A DNA stretch of 64,000 nt from contig JAGUWD010000003.1 in assembly GCA_020062545.1 (NCBI GenBank), positions 1 through 64,000 on the forward strand, written 5' to 3'. The position numbers were made by a program, and so were the translations under genes. The notes beneath the pieces are model-generated. The model saw nothing but the letters and a program-made list of their open reading frames with translations, had not been told where the DNA came from and searched no databases. Below, piece by piece: positions 45,421 through 54,836 of the stretch. This DNA is from Thermodesulfovibrionales bacterium (GTDB lineage: Bacteria > Nitrospirota > Thermodesulfovibrionia > Thermodesulfovibrionales > Dissulfurispiraceae). Every line of letters starts with the position of its first letter. Position 1 is the stretch's first letter.

Positions 45421-45614
45421 ATAGTTTCTTGTTGGGGCAGGAGGAAGGTAGAGTAATGTTTATACTTATTGCATTTTCGGCTTATGTTGGACAGGAGTTG
45501 GTGAATATAAATGAACGGCAAGCAATTTACAAGGAGTTGCAATATTTGATAGAAGATAGATTGAACGATGAAAAACAGCCGCCCATTAATGAACCTAATT
45601 TAATAAATAATTGA
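45417..45614 (+). CDS. Small hypothetical protein after hicA
   Basis: A 65-residue protein with a short hydrophobic patch near the start (VMFILIAFSAYVG) and a charged, Asn-rich end. Its ATG overlaps the hicA C-terminal frame (ATGA), suggesting coupled translation. argB follows 9 bases later. No family recognised; it could be a chance ORF. Confidence 0.4.
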   Translation: MNSFLLGQEEGRVMFILIAFSAYVGQELVNINERQAIYKELQYLIEDRLNDEKQPPINEPNLINN

Positions 45615-45623
45615 GGAGCAGTC

Positions 45624-46502
45624 ATGAAGAAACTTATTGAAAAGGCGAATATTCTTATTGAGTCATTGCCGTATATCCGTAATTTTTATGGGAAGACATT
45701 TGTGATAAAATATGGAGGGGCTGCGCAGATTGAAGATGATTTGAAGGATTCGTTTGCACAGGATGTGGTTCTTTTGAACTTCATCGGCATCAAGCCTGTT
45801 ATTGTTCACGGCGGAGGCCCTAAAATCAGCGCAACCATGAAGAAGATGGGCAAGGAGCCTACATTCATTCATGGCCAGCGCGTGACTGATAAAGAGACGA
45901 TGGATATTGTTGAGATGGTGCTTGGAGGGCTTATAAATAAAGAGATAGTTGCATTGATAAACAGTCATGGCGGCAAGGCAGCGGGATTGAGCGGTAAAGA
46001 CGGAGGTCTTATAAAGGCGAAGAAGAAAGTCATAAAGAAAGCTACCGATACAGGAGACGAAGAGATAATCGACATTGGATTGGTTGGCGAGGTTGAATCA
46101 GTTGACCCTGAGATACTGAATTCCCTCGAACGGGACGGTTTCATACCTGTTATCTCACCTATCGGCGTCGGGAGTAAAGGCGAGGCATTTAACATTAATG
46201 CCGATTATGTTGCATCTGCCATCGCCTCTGCCTTAAAGGCCGAAAAGCTTATACTGCTTACAGATGTGCCGGGAATAAAGGACAAAAATGACAATGTAAT
46301 ATCGTCTGTTAATAAAAAAGGCATTAAGAAACTCATCGATGACGGCACTGTTTCGGGAGGCATGCTTCCAAAGGTTCAGGCATGTACCCGCGCTATCGAT
46401 GCAGGAGTGAAAAAGACACATATCGTTGACGGCAGGATTCCGCACTGCCTGCTTTTGGAGATATTCACAAAAGAGGGAATAGGGACAGAGATAATTGGAT
46501 AA
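45624..46502 (+). CDS. argB: Acetylglutamate kinase
   Basis: A 292-residue amino acid kinase. It has the phosphate-binding motif [44 protein letters not shown] and [13 protein letters not shown]-type end segments (here [13 protein letters not shown]), all typical of ArgB. It phosphorylates N-acetylglutamate in arginine synthesis. No other arg gene lies nearby. GAGGAG precedes the ATG. A 165-bp palindromic element follows its stop codon. Confidence 0.96.
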   Translation: MKKLIEKANILIESLPYIRNFYGKTFVIKYGGAAQIEDDLKDSFAQDVVLLNFIGIKPVIVHGGGPKISATMKKMGKEPTFIHGQRVTDKETMDIVEMVLGGLINKEIVALINSHGGKAAGLSGKDGGLIKAKKKVIKKATDTGDEEIIDIGLVGEVESVDPEILNSLERDGFIPVISPIGVGSKGEAFNINADYVASAIASALKAEKLILLTDVPGIKDKNDNVISSVNKKGIKKLIDDGTVSGGMLPKVQACTRAIDAGVKKTHIVDGRIPHCLLLEIFTKEGIGTEIIG

Positions 46503-46519
46503 TTCTCAGATAGTTATAG

Positions 46520-46684
46520 CGCGAAGCAGGTATGGCTGAAAAGCCTTTAACAGCGATACCTTAGCGCCGAACCCTCCCGCCGTTTGAAGGCAACTTCAGC
46601 ATAGCCTCTGCATTAAACAGTATAAACAGGCATCTAATAATTTTATCGCATTGTGAAAGGCTTTGAAGCCGTGCCTGCTTCGCG
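46520..46684. repeat. 165-bp palindromic element with 29-bp arms
   Basis: Arm 46520-46548 (starting CGCGAAGCAGG) matches the reverse complement of 46656-46684 at 25 of 29 positions. Each arm carries a small internal hairpin (GGCTgaaaAGCC and GGCTttgaAGCC). Further in, GCGATA (46553-46558) pairs with TATCGC (46644-46649). It fills the space between the convergent argB and nfo genes and has no ORF. Confidence 0.75.
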
Positions 46685-46685
46685 A

Positions 46686-47543
46686 TTAGAACAAATCTCT
46701 TGCAATCTTTAAATTTCTCGGATCATCCTCTTCGCTCTTTTTAGGGGTTTCGAGTATTAATGGAATATTTTTAAATGCAGGATGGTTTATAAATCTTCTC
46801 AATCCCTCTTTGCCAATGCCACCCTTCCCTATATGCTCATGCCTGTCAACATGAGAACCATGTCCTTTCTTTGAGTCGTTGAGATGTATCAGTTTTACGC
46901 TTTCAATTCCGAGATAGCGCCTTATTTCATCCGCAAGTACCTCCATGCCCTTTTCGCTTGTTATGTCATATCCTGCTGCAAAGGCATGGCAGGTATCTAT
47001 ACAGATCCCGCCGATTAGAGTGCTGTTTGTCTTATCAATAATCTCTGCAAGGTCTTTCATGTGCGAGGATATGTCGCCTCTCTCTCCGGCAGTATTTTCA
47101 AGAAGGAGTTTAGCTTTCCAATATTTCTCCCTTGCCACCCTTTTTAGTGCCTCTATAGCCCTTTTACGTCCAATTTCTTCTGAATCCCGAGATGCGCTTC
47201 CTGTATGGAGTACCACATAATCGGCATTGAGCAAGTCTGCGATATCCATTTCCTGAATCAGCATCTCTATTGATTTTTCAAGTATGCCGTTATCCGAAGT
47301 AGCAAGATTTATAAGATATGATGTGTGGATGAAAACCGGATTTATATCATAGGACTTTCGCAAATTCTTAAATTGCAGAATTGAATCCGATGGCATTTTC
47401 CTGACCAGCCACTGCCTTGGATTATGGGAGAATATCTGGACGGTGTTGCATCCCAACTCTTTTGCCCTCTCAATGGACAGATGCATACCGCCTGCTATGG
47501 ATGTATGAACGCCGAGCCTTCGTTCTTTTATTATTCTTGGCAT
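46686..47543 (-). CDS. nfo: Endonuclease IV (apurinic/apyrimidinic endonuclease)
   Basis: A 285-residue TIM-barrel nuclease (ATG 47543 or two codons upstream). Zinc-site motifs: GVHTSIAGG, VQIFSHNPRQW, VVLHTGSA, LLENTAGERGD, GICIDTCHAFAAG, HLNDSKKGHGSHVDRHEHIGKG and ILETPKK. All nine expected metal ligands appear to be present. It cuts DNA at abasic sites in base excision repair. Its stop codon abuts the 165-bp palindrome. Confidence 0.96.
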   Translation of the reverse strand: MPRIIKERRLGVHTSIAGGMHLSIERAKELGCNTVQIFSHNPRQWLVRKMPSDSILQFKNLRKSYDINPVFIHTSYLINLATSDNGILEKSIEMLIQEMDIADLLNADYVVLHTGSASRDSEEIGRKRAIEALKRVAREKYWKAKLLLENTAGERGDISSHMKDLAEIIDKTNSTLIGGICIDTCHAFAAGYDITSEKGMEVLADEIRRYLGIESVKLIHLNDSKKGHGSHVDRHEHIGKGGIGKEGLRRFINHPAFKNIPLILETPKKSEEDDPRNLKIARDLF

Positions 47544-47581
47544 TGCCACCTGTAATTATAGCACCCTGAGCCCATTTCTGA

Positions 47582-47587
47582 TACAAT
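47582..47587 (+). promoter_or_regulatory. Possible -10 box of the V-ATPase operon
   Basis: TACAAT, 6 bases before ATG 47594; no convincing -35 box. No ribosome site is seen either. Confidence 0.35.
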
Positions 47588-47593
47588 TTGGCT

Positions 47594-47932
47594 ATGGAAA
47601 GGGACATGCTCAATGAAGTGATAGAAGTTGAAAGAGAGATCCATGGAAGGCTTTTGATGGAAAAAAGAAAGGCAGAGGAGTGGGTCAATGAGGTCAAGGA
47701 AAAAGCAGAAAAAGATATTCTTTCAGAAGAGGGAAGAATAAAAAATTTATTCGAGCAGGCAATAAAAGATGCGAGGCTCGATGCTGAAAAAAAGGCATAC
47801 GGGATAATTGCCGATGCTAATGCAAAGGCGGAGAGGCTTGCTGCAATCAGCGATGAATTCCTGATAAAAACAATCAAGAAACATATTGTCAGGATATTAC
47901 AAGGATATGATAGTCAGAATGTCAAAGGTTGA
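47594..47932 (+). CDS. V-type ATP synthase coiled-coil stalk subunit (G/H-like)
   Basis: A 112-residue, highly charged, continuous helix (Glu, Lys, Arg, Ala rich), with ATG 47594 taken as start. Length and heptad pattern fit the peripheral-stalk G/H subunit of V/A-type ATPases, which pairs with subunit E. Stalk subunits are too variable to identify by sequence alone, so its place as first gene of the operon is the main evidence. It overlaps the start of the subunit I gene. Confidence 0.7.
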   Translation: MERDMLNEVIEVEREIHGRLLMEKRKAEEWVNEVKEKAEKDILSEEGRIKNLFEQAIKDARLDAEKKAYGIIADANAKAERLAAISDEFLIKTIKKHIVRILQGYDSQNVKG

Positions 47933-49784
47933 GATAGCCGGGCCAAAGGGGCTTTTGCAGGATGTGCTTTCCATGCTGCAGGAATCAGGTATATTCCAGA
48001 TAGAGCCCACAACACTTGGCTTTGTCGAGAAGGTGGAAGAAGGATATATAAGGCCTTTTCTGCCGGATGAAAGGTCTTTGTCAGAGAGGCTTTTTCTTGA
48101 AGACCTCAAGAATAGGATTGGCGAACTGTTCTCCTATTTGCCGCAGGTTTCTGTAAGAAAAAGCTATATCGAGCCTCGTTCCATTATCGATAGCATCGCT
48201 GAAAATGTTAAGAGACATTTAGAGACCTGTAAAAGGCTTTCACAAAAGAAAGATGCATTGCAGAAAGAAGCCAATGAAATAAACAGGTATAAGATATTTC
48301 TTGATGCAATCGAATCCATTCTTAAAGGCATAGAGAAGGCGCCTGATATTGACTTTATAGGGCTTACCATAAGGGATGCTGGCGCAGTAGAAGACTTAAA
48401 GTTGTTGCTGTCAAGGCTGTTGGAAGACAGGTTTGAGTTGCTGACAGCCACGGCATCTGACGGTTCTCTCATCGGTCTGATAATATCGGAAAAGGGGTTG
48501 TCTGAAAAAATCAGGGGCATGCTCAGTGATGAACGCATCCCTGAATTCACCTTTCCGCCTTATCTCGGCAGTCTGACCTTCCCCGAGAAGATTGTTTTTC
48601 TAAAAGAAAAGATTGAAGGTCTTAACTCTGAGATCAATGCCTTAAATAATGAACTGGAGAGATTTGCAATAAGATGGATGCCTATCTACAAAAGGGTTGT
48701 AGAATGGATAGACGAGAGGCTCTCACTTCTAAGGGCAACGGCATCTGTATTTGAGACAAGGATGTGTTTTTTTATATACGGATGGATGCCGTCCGGCGAT
48801 GTAACCAAGATCAGAAGACAATTGATGGATGCCTTTGAGGGGAAGGTGGTGATCGAGGAAAAGGAGATGCGCGAAGATGACCTTGAAAGGGTGCCGATTT
48901 TTATCAAAAACCCGGCATATTTTCGGCCATTCGAACTATTTGTAAGGCTGCTTCCGCTGCCGAGATATGCATCTTATGACCCAACGCCGTTTATAGGCGT
49001 ATTCTTTCCTTTATTTTTCGGGATGATTTTAGGCGATGCAGGATACGGAATCATACTGGCAATGTTTGCCTTGTTTTTGGCGAAAAGGTTTAAAAAAAGG
49101 AAAAATATTCAGGATGCCTCAAGGATACTCCTTATATCCTCAATATATACGATTTTTTTCGGAATCCTTTATGGCGAGTTTTTCGGTGAACTCCCCAAAA
49201 TACTTTTTGGTATCGAGCCCATCTGTATTGAAAGACGGACATCGGTTATGCCTGTCCTGTATTTTGCAGTGACTGTAGGAGTCGTTCATATAATTTTAGG
49301 CATGTTTTTAGGGGTGATCACTGCATTTAAGAAAAAGACAAAGAGGGAGGCGATGTACAGACTCTTGAATATTATTGTGATACTTTGCATAATGGCTTTG
49401 ATTGCAGTTCTTTTCGACATTTTCCCTGACTTGCTCACAAAACCTGTTATTATAGCGATACTGATTCTCACACCGCTTCTGTTTTTTACAGGTGGTCTGC
49501 TCGCCCCCTTTGAACTCCTTAAGAACATCGGCAATATAATCTCGTATGCGAGGATAATGGCCATTGGACTCACGTCTGTACTTCTTGCATTTGTGGCAAA
49601 TAGTTTTACCGGGATGGCAGGAAATATTGTTGTCGGAGTTGTGGTGGCAGGACTCCTTCATATCATAAATATAATCCTCGGGGTCTTTTCTCCAACGATT
49701 CATGCATTGAGGCTTCATTATGTGGAATTTTTCAGCAAGTTTATTGAACCAGGCGGCAGGAGGTTCGAACCGCTTAAAAAGTAA
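47907..49784 (+). CDS. V-type ATP synthase subunit I
   Basis: About 625 residues; ATG 47907 is preferred (an upstream TTG at 47886 and ATG 47919 are alternatives). The N-terminal half is soluble with coiled coils (about 85-115, 230-265). The C-terminal half (from about 360) has seven or eight membrane helices, including the conserved GMILGDAGYG region and the NIISYARIMAIGLTSVLLAFVAN segment holding the essential membrane Arg. This subunit forms the ion half-channels next to the K ring. The ribosome region (AAGGAT) overlaps the end of the preceding gene. Confidence 0.92.
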   Translation: MIVRMSKVEIAGPKGLLQDVLSMLQESGIFQIEPTTLGFVEKVEEGYIRPFLPDERSLSERLFLEDLKNRIGELFSYLPQVSVRKSYIEPRSIIDSIAENVKRHLETCKRLSQKKDALQKEANEINRYKIFLDAIESILKGIEKAPDIDFIGLTIRDAGAVEDLKLLLSRLLEDRFELLTATASDGSLIGLIISEKGLSEKIRGMLSDERIPEFTFPPYLGSLTFPEKIVFLKEKIEGLNSEINALNNELERFAIRWMPIYKRVVEWIDERLSLLRATASVFETRMCFFIYGWMPSGDVTKIRRQLMDAFEGKVVIEEKEMREDDLERVPIFIKNPAYFRPFELFVRLLPLPRYASYDPTPFIGVFFPLFFGMILGDAGYGIILAMFALFLAKRFKKRKNIQDASRILLISSIYTIFFGILYGEFFGELPKILFGIEPICIERRTSVMPVLYFAVTVGVVHIILGMFLGVITAFKKKTKREAMYRLLNIIVILCIMALIAVLFDIFPDLLTKPVIIAILILTPLLFFTGGLLAPFELLKNIGNIISYARIMAIGLTSVLLAFVANSFTGMAGNIVVGVVVAGLLHIINIILGVFSPTIHALRLHYVEFFSKFIEPGGRRFEPLKK

Positions 49785-49798
49785 AAGGAGGATACATT

Positions 49799-50017
49799 AT
49801 GGAAAAGGTATTGATAGCTTTAGCAGCAGCACTCGCAATAGGTCTCACCGCAATTGCGACTGCATGGGCTCAGTCAAGGATCGGTTCTGCAGGCGCGGGC
49901 ACGCTTGCAGAAAAACCGGAACTCAGCGGCACGATTATTATTCTTCTTGCTATTCCGGAGACGATGGTTATTTTGGGCTTTGTAGTGGCCACGATGATAT
50001 TGCTGATGATTAAGTAA
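49799..50017 (+). CDS. V-type ATP synthase subunit K (rotor proteolipid)
   Basis: A 72-residue hairpin of two hydrophobic helices, with AAAGGAGG before the ATG. The ion-binding carboxylate is Glu54 in AIPETMVILG. Gln25 in the first helix and Thr55 next to the Glu align with Gln32, Glu65 and Ser66 of the sodium-binding c-subunits of Ilyobacter and Propionigenium. This suggests that the ring may bind sodium, which is inference. It is half the size of eukaryotic or enterococcal K subunits. Confidence 0.92.
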   Translation: MEKVLIALAAALAIGLTAIATAWAQSRIGSAGAGTLAEKPELSGTIIILLAIPETMVILGFVVATMILLMIK

Positions 50018-50018
50018 T

Positions 50019-50582
50019 ATGGGTTATAAGGAATTGATAGAAGCCCTTCGAAAAGAAGGAGAACAAAAGGTACAAGCGATATGGCAGGAGGCTGAGGCAG
50101 AGGCCGGAAAGATAAGGGCGAATGCTGACGAAAGGATTAAAAAAATTCAAGAGGAATACAGCCTGATGCAGACATCCACGATTAAGGATCAGATAGAGCC
50201 TATTCTTTCAGAGGCGAAACAAAAGGCAGATGCTGTCAGGCTTGCGGCAGAAAAGGACATGTCTGTGCGTTTTTACCGTCTTGCATTATCTGTTCTCAGC
50301 GATTTAAGGGATGAAGGATATTCGGATGTATTTCATTCGCTGGTCAAGGAACTGCCTTCTTACAAATGGGAAATAGTAAAGGTTAATCCGGAGGATGAAA
50401 GGATTGCAAGGGAATATTTTCCGGATGCAGAGATAATAACAGACAGCAGCATTACCGGAGGTCTGGAAGTACAGGCAAAAGCCGGGAAAATTCGAATTTC
50501 AAACACATTTGAAAAAAGGCTTGAGAGGGCATGGATGGAGATATTGCCGGAATTGATAAGGGATATTTATGGAAATCTTTGA
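50019..50582 (+). CDS. V-type ATP synthase subunit E
   Basis: A 187-residue protein with a long charged N-terminal helix (about 5-95; EALRKEGEQKVQAIWQEAEAEAGKIRANAD) and a C-terminal globular domain ending LERAWMEILPELIRDIYG, the typical E-subunit layout. It forms the peripheral stalk with the G/H-like subunit. It starts 1 base after the K gene and overlaps subunit C by 14 bases. Confidence 0.88.
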   Translation: MGYKELIEALRKEGEQKVQAIWQEAEAEAGKIRANADERIKKIQEEYSLMQTSTIKDQIEPILSEAKQKADAVRLAAEKDMSVRFYRLALSVLSDLRDEGYSDVFHSLVKELPSYKWEIVKVNPEDERIAREYFPDAEIITDSSITGGLEVQAKAGKIRISNTFEKRLERAWMEILPELIRDIYGNL

Positions 50583-51405
50583 GAGGATTGAAGACAGGGG
50601 CTATCCAACAGATTACCTCCTTTCAAGGGTGAGGAGCAGAAGGATGCTTTATAGAAATTTCATAGCCGGTGAATCACCCGTTGAGATATGGAGACGCCTC
50701 TTGAAGGAATATAGATGGATATACATCCAGATGAACGAAACATTAAGAAATATATTCCAGCGGTTTTTTATTTATTTTGAACTCAGGACTATTTTTATGT
50801 GTCTCAGATATAAAAAAGGAGAATATGAAAAAATCGAAGAACTCTTATACTTCAGTCTCCTTTCCGATGATCTAAAGGAATTATTGATGGGTTCGGATAT
50901 TATGACTGCAATCGGAGGTGTAGGAGACGCCTTTTTATCCATTTCCGATAGATTCGTAGGGCTTAAGGAGACGTTCATAAAAGATGGACTCAGAGGTCTT
51001 GAGCAGGAATTGACGAATGTCTATCTTGAGAATACAATCGACTCGAAACTCCATCATACTATAAAGGATTTTTTCAGATATATCATCGACTCAAGAAATA
51101 TTATAGCTGTTTATAAACATATCAGATGGCAGATGCATGATTATCCATCATTCGTCAATGGGGGTAGTGTCAGAGAGGCAAGGCTCAGAAGGATATTCGA
51201 GAGACGGGATATTTCAGGAATCACAACACTTGTTCAAAAACTGACAGGAATAATGACAGATGCCGGAAATATAGAGAATTCCCTGCTTAAAAGGACAACA
51301 CGTTTTTTAAGGAAAGCTGCAAGAGACCCTTTGTGCATAGGGGTTATACTTGATCATCTCTGGAAGTGTTATGTGGAAACAATTGAAGCGGAGATGATAC
51401 ATTGA
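50569..51405 (+). CDS. V-type ATP synthase subunit C (d-like)
   Basis: A 278-residue, mostly helical protein. Features of the AC39/C family include the N-terminal GYPTDYLLSRVRSRRMLYRNF, the middle IDSRNIIAVYKHIRWQM (matching the family's D-x-x-N-I pattern) and the C-terminal REPLCIGVILDHLW-like segment (here RDPLCIGVILDHLW). It caps the rotor ring and connects it to the central stalk. Confidence 0.85.
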   Translation: MEIFERIEDRGYPTDYLLSRVRSRRMLYRNFIAGESPVEIWRRLLKEYRWIYIQMNETLRNIFQRFFIYFELRTIFMCLRYKKGEYEKIEELLYFSLLSDDLKELLMGSDIMTAIGGVGDAFLSISDRFVGLKETFIKDGLRGLEQELTNVYLENTIDSKLHHTIKDFFRYIIDSRNIIAVYKHIRWQMHDYPSFVNGGSVREARLRRIFERRDISGITTLVQKLTGIMTDAGNIENSLLKRTTRFLRKAARDPLCIGVILDHLWKCYVETIEAEMIH

Positions 51406-51722
51406 AAAAAATAGTCTTCATAACACCGAAGGATGCAGAATACGGGTTCAGCCTTGCAGGTGTAACGCAGTATGCTGTTTCACAAGGAGATGCAGAGGAT
51501 ACACTAAGAAAGGCATTGGCAGAACCTGATGCAGGGGTTGTTGTGATTGACGAACGGTTGACTAAAGGTATTAACGAGGAGAGAATGAGAGAGATGGAGG
51601 ATAAGTGGTATGGAGTCCTCCTTGTTCTCCCTGCGCCTGAAAAGGCGGTTGTGGAAATGGAGGATTATGCCTTAAGGCTCATAAGAAGGGCAATAGGCTA
51701 TCATGTGAGGCTGAGATTATGA
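51402..51722 (+). CDS. V-type ATP synthase subunit F
   Basis: A 106-residue protein starting with TTG at 51402, overlapping the subunit C stop. The Rossmann-like F-subunit pattern is present: KKIVFITPKDAEYGFSLAG, GVVVIDERL, VLLVLPAP and a C-terminal helix YALRLIRRAIGY. It sits in the central stalk with D. It overlaps subunit A by 4 bases. Confidence 0.9.
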   Translation: MKKIVFITPKDAEYGFSLAGVTQYAVSQGDAEDTLRKALAEPDAGVVVIDERLTKGINEERMREMEDKWYGVLLVLPAPEKAVVEMEDYALRLIRRAIGYHVRLRL

Positions 51723-53335
51723 CAGGAAAGATAAAAGGCATATCAGGCCCGACAGTGAGTGTTGAGATGTCAGGACTTAAACTCTATGACAGGGTTTATG
51801 TTGGCCATGCCATGCTGACTGCTGAAGTTGTTAGGCTTGAGAAGGACATGGCAGTTGTTCAGGTGTATGAAGATACAAGAGGTCTTGGCATTGGCGAACC
51901 TGTTAAAGGAGCAGGCATGCCTTTTACCGTGCGGTTAGGCCCCGGACTTCTTTCAGGAATGTTTGACGGACTTCAGAGACCTTTAAAGCGATTGAGAGAT
52001 GACATGGGGTTGTTTATCACAGGAGGCAAGGAGATATACGCCATAGACTATATGAAAAATTGGAGATTCCATCCCCTTAAGAGGAGAGGCGAAGATATAA
52101 AAACCGGAGAGATACTCGGATACATTGAAGAGGGCGCATTCAAGCATTTTATACACTCAAACCAAAGCGGAAGGATTAAATGGATAGCAGACGGCGATTG
52201 CAGTCTGAATGAAGCAATCGGAGAAATGGAAAGCGGCAGCATGCTTTTCGGATGCCATGAATGGCCTGTGAGGATACCGAGGCAATATAAGAGAAAACTC
52301 TCTCCTTCAGAACCACTGATAACAGGCCAGCGATGTATTGATTTCCTCTTCCCCATTGCAAGGGGAGGGACTGTTATCATGCCGGGTGGATTCGGCACCG
52401 GCAAAACAATACTTGAGCAGTCCATCGCAAAGTTTGCAGATGTGGATATAGTTGTCTATGTTGGATGCGGCGAGAGAGGAAACGAGATGGCGGAACTGAT
52501 AGATGATTTTTCAAACCTCACAGATCCGTGGACAGGAAGGGGTTTGATGGAGAGGACAATCCTTGTTGTGAACACATCCAATATGCCTGTGGCAGCAAGG
52601 GAGGCATCCATTTATACTGCTGTTACAATGGCAGAGTATTACAGGGATATGGGCTATCATGTGCTGCTCCTTGCAGACAGCCTTTCGAGATGGGCAGAGG
52701 CATCGAGGGAGATATCCTCATCCCTTGAAGAAATGCCAGGAGAAGAAGGCTATCCGACCTATCTTGCTTCGAGACTTTCAGGTTTTTTTGAAAGGGCAGG
52801 CGTTGTTGAAACATTAAGCGGCAAGGTCGGCTCTCTCAGTATGGTGCTTTCTGTATCCCCTCCTGGCGGCGACTTCACAGAGCCTGTCACACAGGCGTGT
52901 TTGAGGACAGCAGGGGCATTCTTAATGCTCGATACATCTCTCGCACACAGGAGGCACTTTCCTGCAATCAATTGGTTTCAGAGCTATTCCCTCTATGCAA
53001 AAGAGATAATCCCGAATTTCAAAGAACGGGTATCTTCGCAATGGGAGGAATTAATGCATCGATGCAGGGAGATGCTCCAGAGAGAAGAGGCATTGAGGGA
53101 AGTGGCCGAGATTGTGGGGATCGAAGGGCTTCAGGATGCAGACAGGCTTCTGATGAAGGCTTCAGAGATGATAAGACTGGAATTCCTCTGCCAGAACGCA
53201 TACACAGACGATGCATTTTCACCGCCTGAAAAAACGGTTTCAAAGATTGCGGATATTATTGCATTTTACGATAAAGCCGAAGAAAGACTTAAAGAGGGAG
53301 TATCCCTCGATGAAATATGGAGGGCTAATCTATAG
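51719..53335 (+). CDS. V-type ATP synthase catalytic subunit A
   Basis: A 538-residue catalytic subunit, about 40 residues shorter than usual, mainly at the C-terminus. N-terminal barrel (GKIKGISGPTVSVE), the bulge domain (about 110-195) and the nucleotide domain are present. Walker A reads GGFGTGKT at about residues 223-230, where most A subunits have GPFGSGKT. VGCGERGNEMAELIDDF, the DSLSRWAEASREIS Walker B region and GYPTYLASRLSGFFERAG are conserved. Its 3' end is followed by a 130-bp palindromic element, whereas the other genes of the operon from subunit K onward are tightly packed. Confidence 0.95.
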   Translation: MTGKIKGISGPTVSVEMSGLKLYDRVYVGHAMLTAEVVRLEKDMAVVQVYEDTRGLGIGEPVKGAGMPFTVRLGPGLLSGMFDGLQRPLKRLRDDMGLFITGGKEIYAIDYMKNWRFHPLKRRGEDIKTGEILGYIEEGAFKHFIHSNQSGRIKWIADGDCSLNEAIGEMESGSMLFGCHEWPVRIPRQYKRKLSPSEPLITGQRCIDFLFPIARGGTVIMPGGFGTGKTILEQSIAKFADVDIVVYVGCGERGNEMAELIDDFSNLTDPWTGRGLMERTILVVNTSNMPVAAREASIYTAVTMAEYYRDMGYHVLLLADSLSRWAEASREISSSLEEMPGEEGYPTYLASRLSGFFERAGVVETLSGKVGSLSMVLSVSPPGGDFTEPVTQACLRTAGAFLMLDTSLAHRRHFPAINWFQSYSLYAKEIIPNFKERVSSQWEELMHRCREMLQREEALREVAEIVGIEGLQDADRLLMKASEMIRLEFLCQNAYTDDAFSPPEKTVSKIADIIAFYDKAEERLKEGVSLDEIWRANL

Positions 53336-53357
53336 ATAATTTATAAATGTTAGTTAT

Positions 53358-53487
53358 GATAGGAGATAGAGTATTTCCGCTTCATTCTCGAATGGCATCC
53401 AGCCATTCTCCGAAGCAAAGACAGCCTGCTTAGGCATCCATGCCACGCTTGGGCTGTCCAAGTCGCTTCAATACTCTACCTCCTATC
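53358..53487. repeat. 130-bp palindromic element between V-ATPase subunits A and B
   Basis: Outer stem of 18 bases (53358-53375 with 53470-53487, one mismatch; GATAGGAG start). Inside are two hairpins: GCTTC..GAATGGC/GCCATTC..GAAGC and GACAGCC..GGCAT/ATGCC..GGCTGTC. Both apical parts contain GGCATCCA. No ORF. The ribosome site of subunit B (AAAGAGGTG) lies just after it. Confidence 0.8.
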
Positions 53488-53507
53488 TTTAAAGAGGTGT
53501 TGAAATC

Positions 53508-54836
53508 ATGAGGCTTTCAGATCACATATACAGGACTATTTCATCCATCAGGGGACCGCTTTTGCTTGTAGAAAATGTGTTCAGTGCAAGGATGGGCGAG
53601 GCGGTAAAAATCCTGTCTCCAGATGGCGGGGAAATGGATGGAGAGGTTTTAAAGATAGAAGGAGATGCAGTGCTCATACAGGTTTATGAAGAAACAAGGG
53701 GACTCGACATTGAAAACTCCTCTGTTGTTTTTACAGACTCAATTAAAAAGGCGCCTCTATCACTCGATATTATCGGCCGTATATTTAACGGCTCCTGTGT
53801 GCCGATAGACGGATTGCCCATGTTTATACCTGAAAAATTAGCGCCTGTAACAGGATTTCCAATGAATCCGTCTGCAAGGGCAAGACCAGAGGAGTTTATA
53901 GAGACAGGGTTTTCTTGTATTGATGGACTCAATACACTCGTGAAGGGGCAGAAACTTCCAATATTCTCATGTGCAGGGCTGCCATCAAAGGAACTGGCAG
54001 CAGGGATTCTAAAAAATGCAGCACTGAAAGGTGAGAAAGAGAAATTCGTTGTTGTATTTGTTGCCATTGGTCTTACTTATCATGAGTATTCTTTTTACAG
54101 GAATATCCTTGAAGAAATGAGGATGAAATTTGTTGCCTTTGTGAATATGGCTGATGAGCCTGTGATGGAAAGGCTTCTTGCGCCGAGGTTCGGACTTACC
54201 GTTGCAGAATACCTCGCCTTTGAAAAGGGATTCGATGTCCTTGCTGTGATAACGGATATGACCAATTACTGCGATGCACTGAGGGAAATTTCAACTGCGA
54301 GGGAGGAATTACCTGGAAGGAGGGGCTATCCGGGCTATATGTATTCTGACCTTGCATCTATTTATGAGCGGGCAGGGAGGATTAAGAATATGAAAGGCTC
54401 TGTGACCATACTGCCTGTGGTGACAATGCCTGAAGATGACATTACCCATCCAATCCCTGACCTTACAGGCTATATCACAGAAGGCCAGATTGTTTTAAGC
54501 AGGGAGCTTCACCAGAAGGGAATTTTTCCGCCTGTGGATGTGCTTCCGAGTCTATCAAGGCTCATGCAGAGAGGGATCGGCGAAGGACATACACGTGAAG
54601 ACCACAGAAAGATTGCAAACCTCCTCTACAAATACTATGCAAAGGGTCGTGACCTGCGAAGGCTTGAGGCGATAGTGGGAATGGAAGGGATGACAGAAGA
54701 TGACAGAAGGATGCTGAATTTTGCGGATGCATTTGAAAGGGAATTTGTGCATCAGGGGATGATAAGAAGGAGTATAAATGAAACCCTCGATGCAGGCATA
54801 AATCTTTTGAAGAGGTTTTCCCTTGAATTGAGATGA
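53508..54836 (+). CDS. V-type ATP synthase regulatory subunit B
   Basis: A 442-residue non-catalytic nucleotide-binding subunit. It lacks a P-loop ([13 protein letters not shown] takes that place) but keeps the subunit B pattern: [75 protein letters not shown] and [23 protein letters not shown]. It alternates with A in the head. The gene overlaps subunit D by 4 bases. Confidence 0.95.
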   Translation: MRLSDHIYRTISSIRGPLLLVENVFSARMGEAVKILSPDGGEMDGEVLKIEGDAVLIQVYEETRGLDIENSSVVFTDSIKKAPLSLDIIGRIFNGSCVPIDGLPMFIPEKLAPVTGFPMNPSARARPEEFIETGFSCIDGLNTLVKGQKLPIFSCAGLPSKELAAGILKNAALKGEKEKFVVVFVAIGLTYHEYSFYRNILEEMRMKFVAFVNMADEPVMERLLAPRFGLTVAEYLAFEKGFDVLAVITDMTNYCDALREISTAREELPGRRGYPGYMYSDLASIYERAGRIKNMKGSVTILPVVTMPEDDITHPIPDLTGYITEGQIVLSRELHQKGIFPPVDVLPSLSRLMQRGIGEGHTREDHRKIANLLYKYYAKGRDLRRLEAIVGMEGMTEDDRRMLNFADAFEREFVHQGMIRRSINETLDAGINLLKRFSLELR

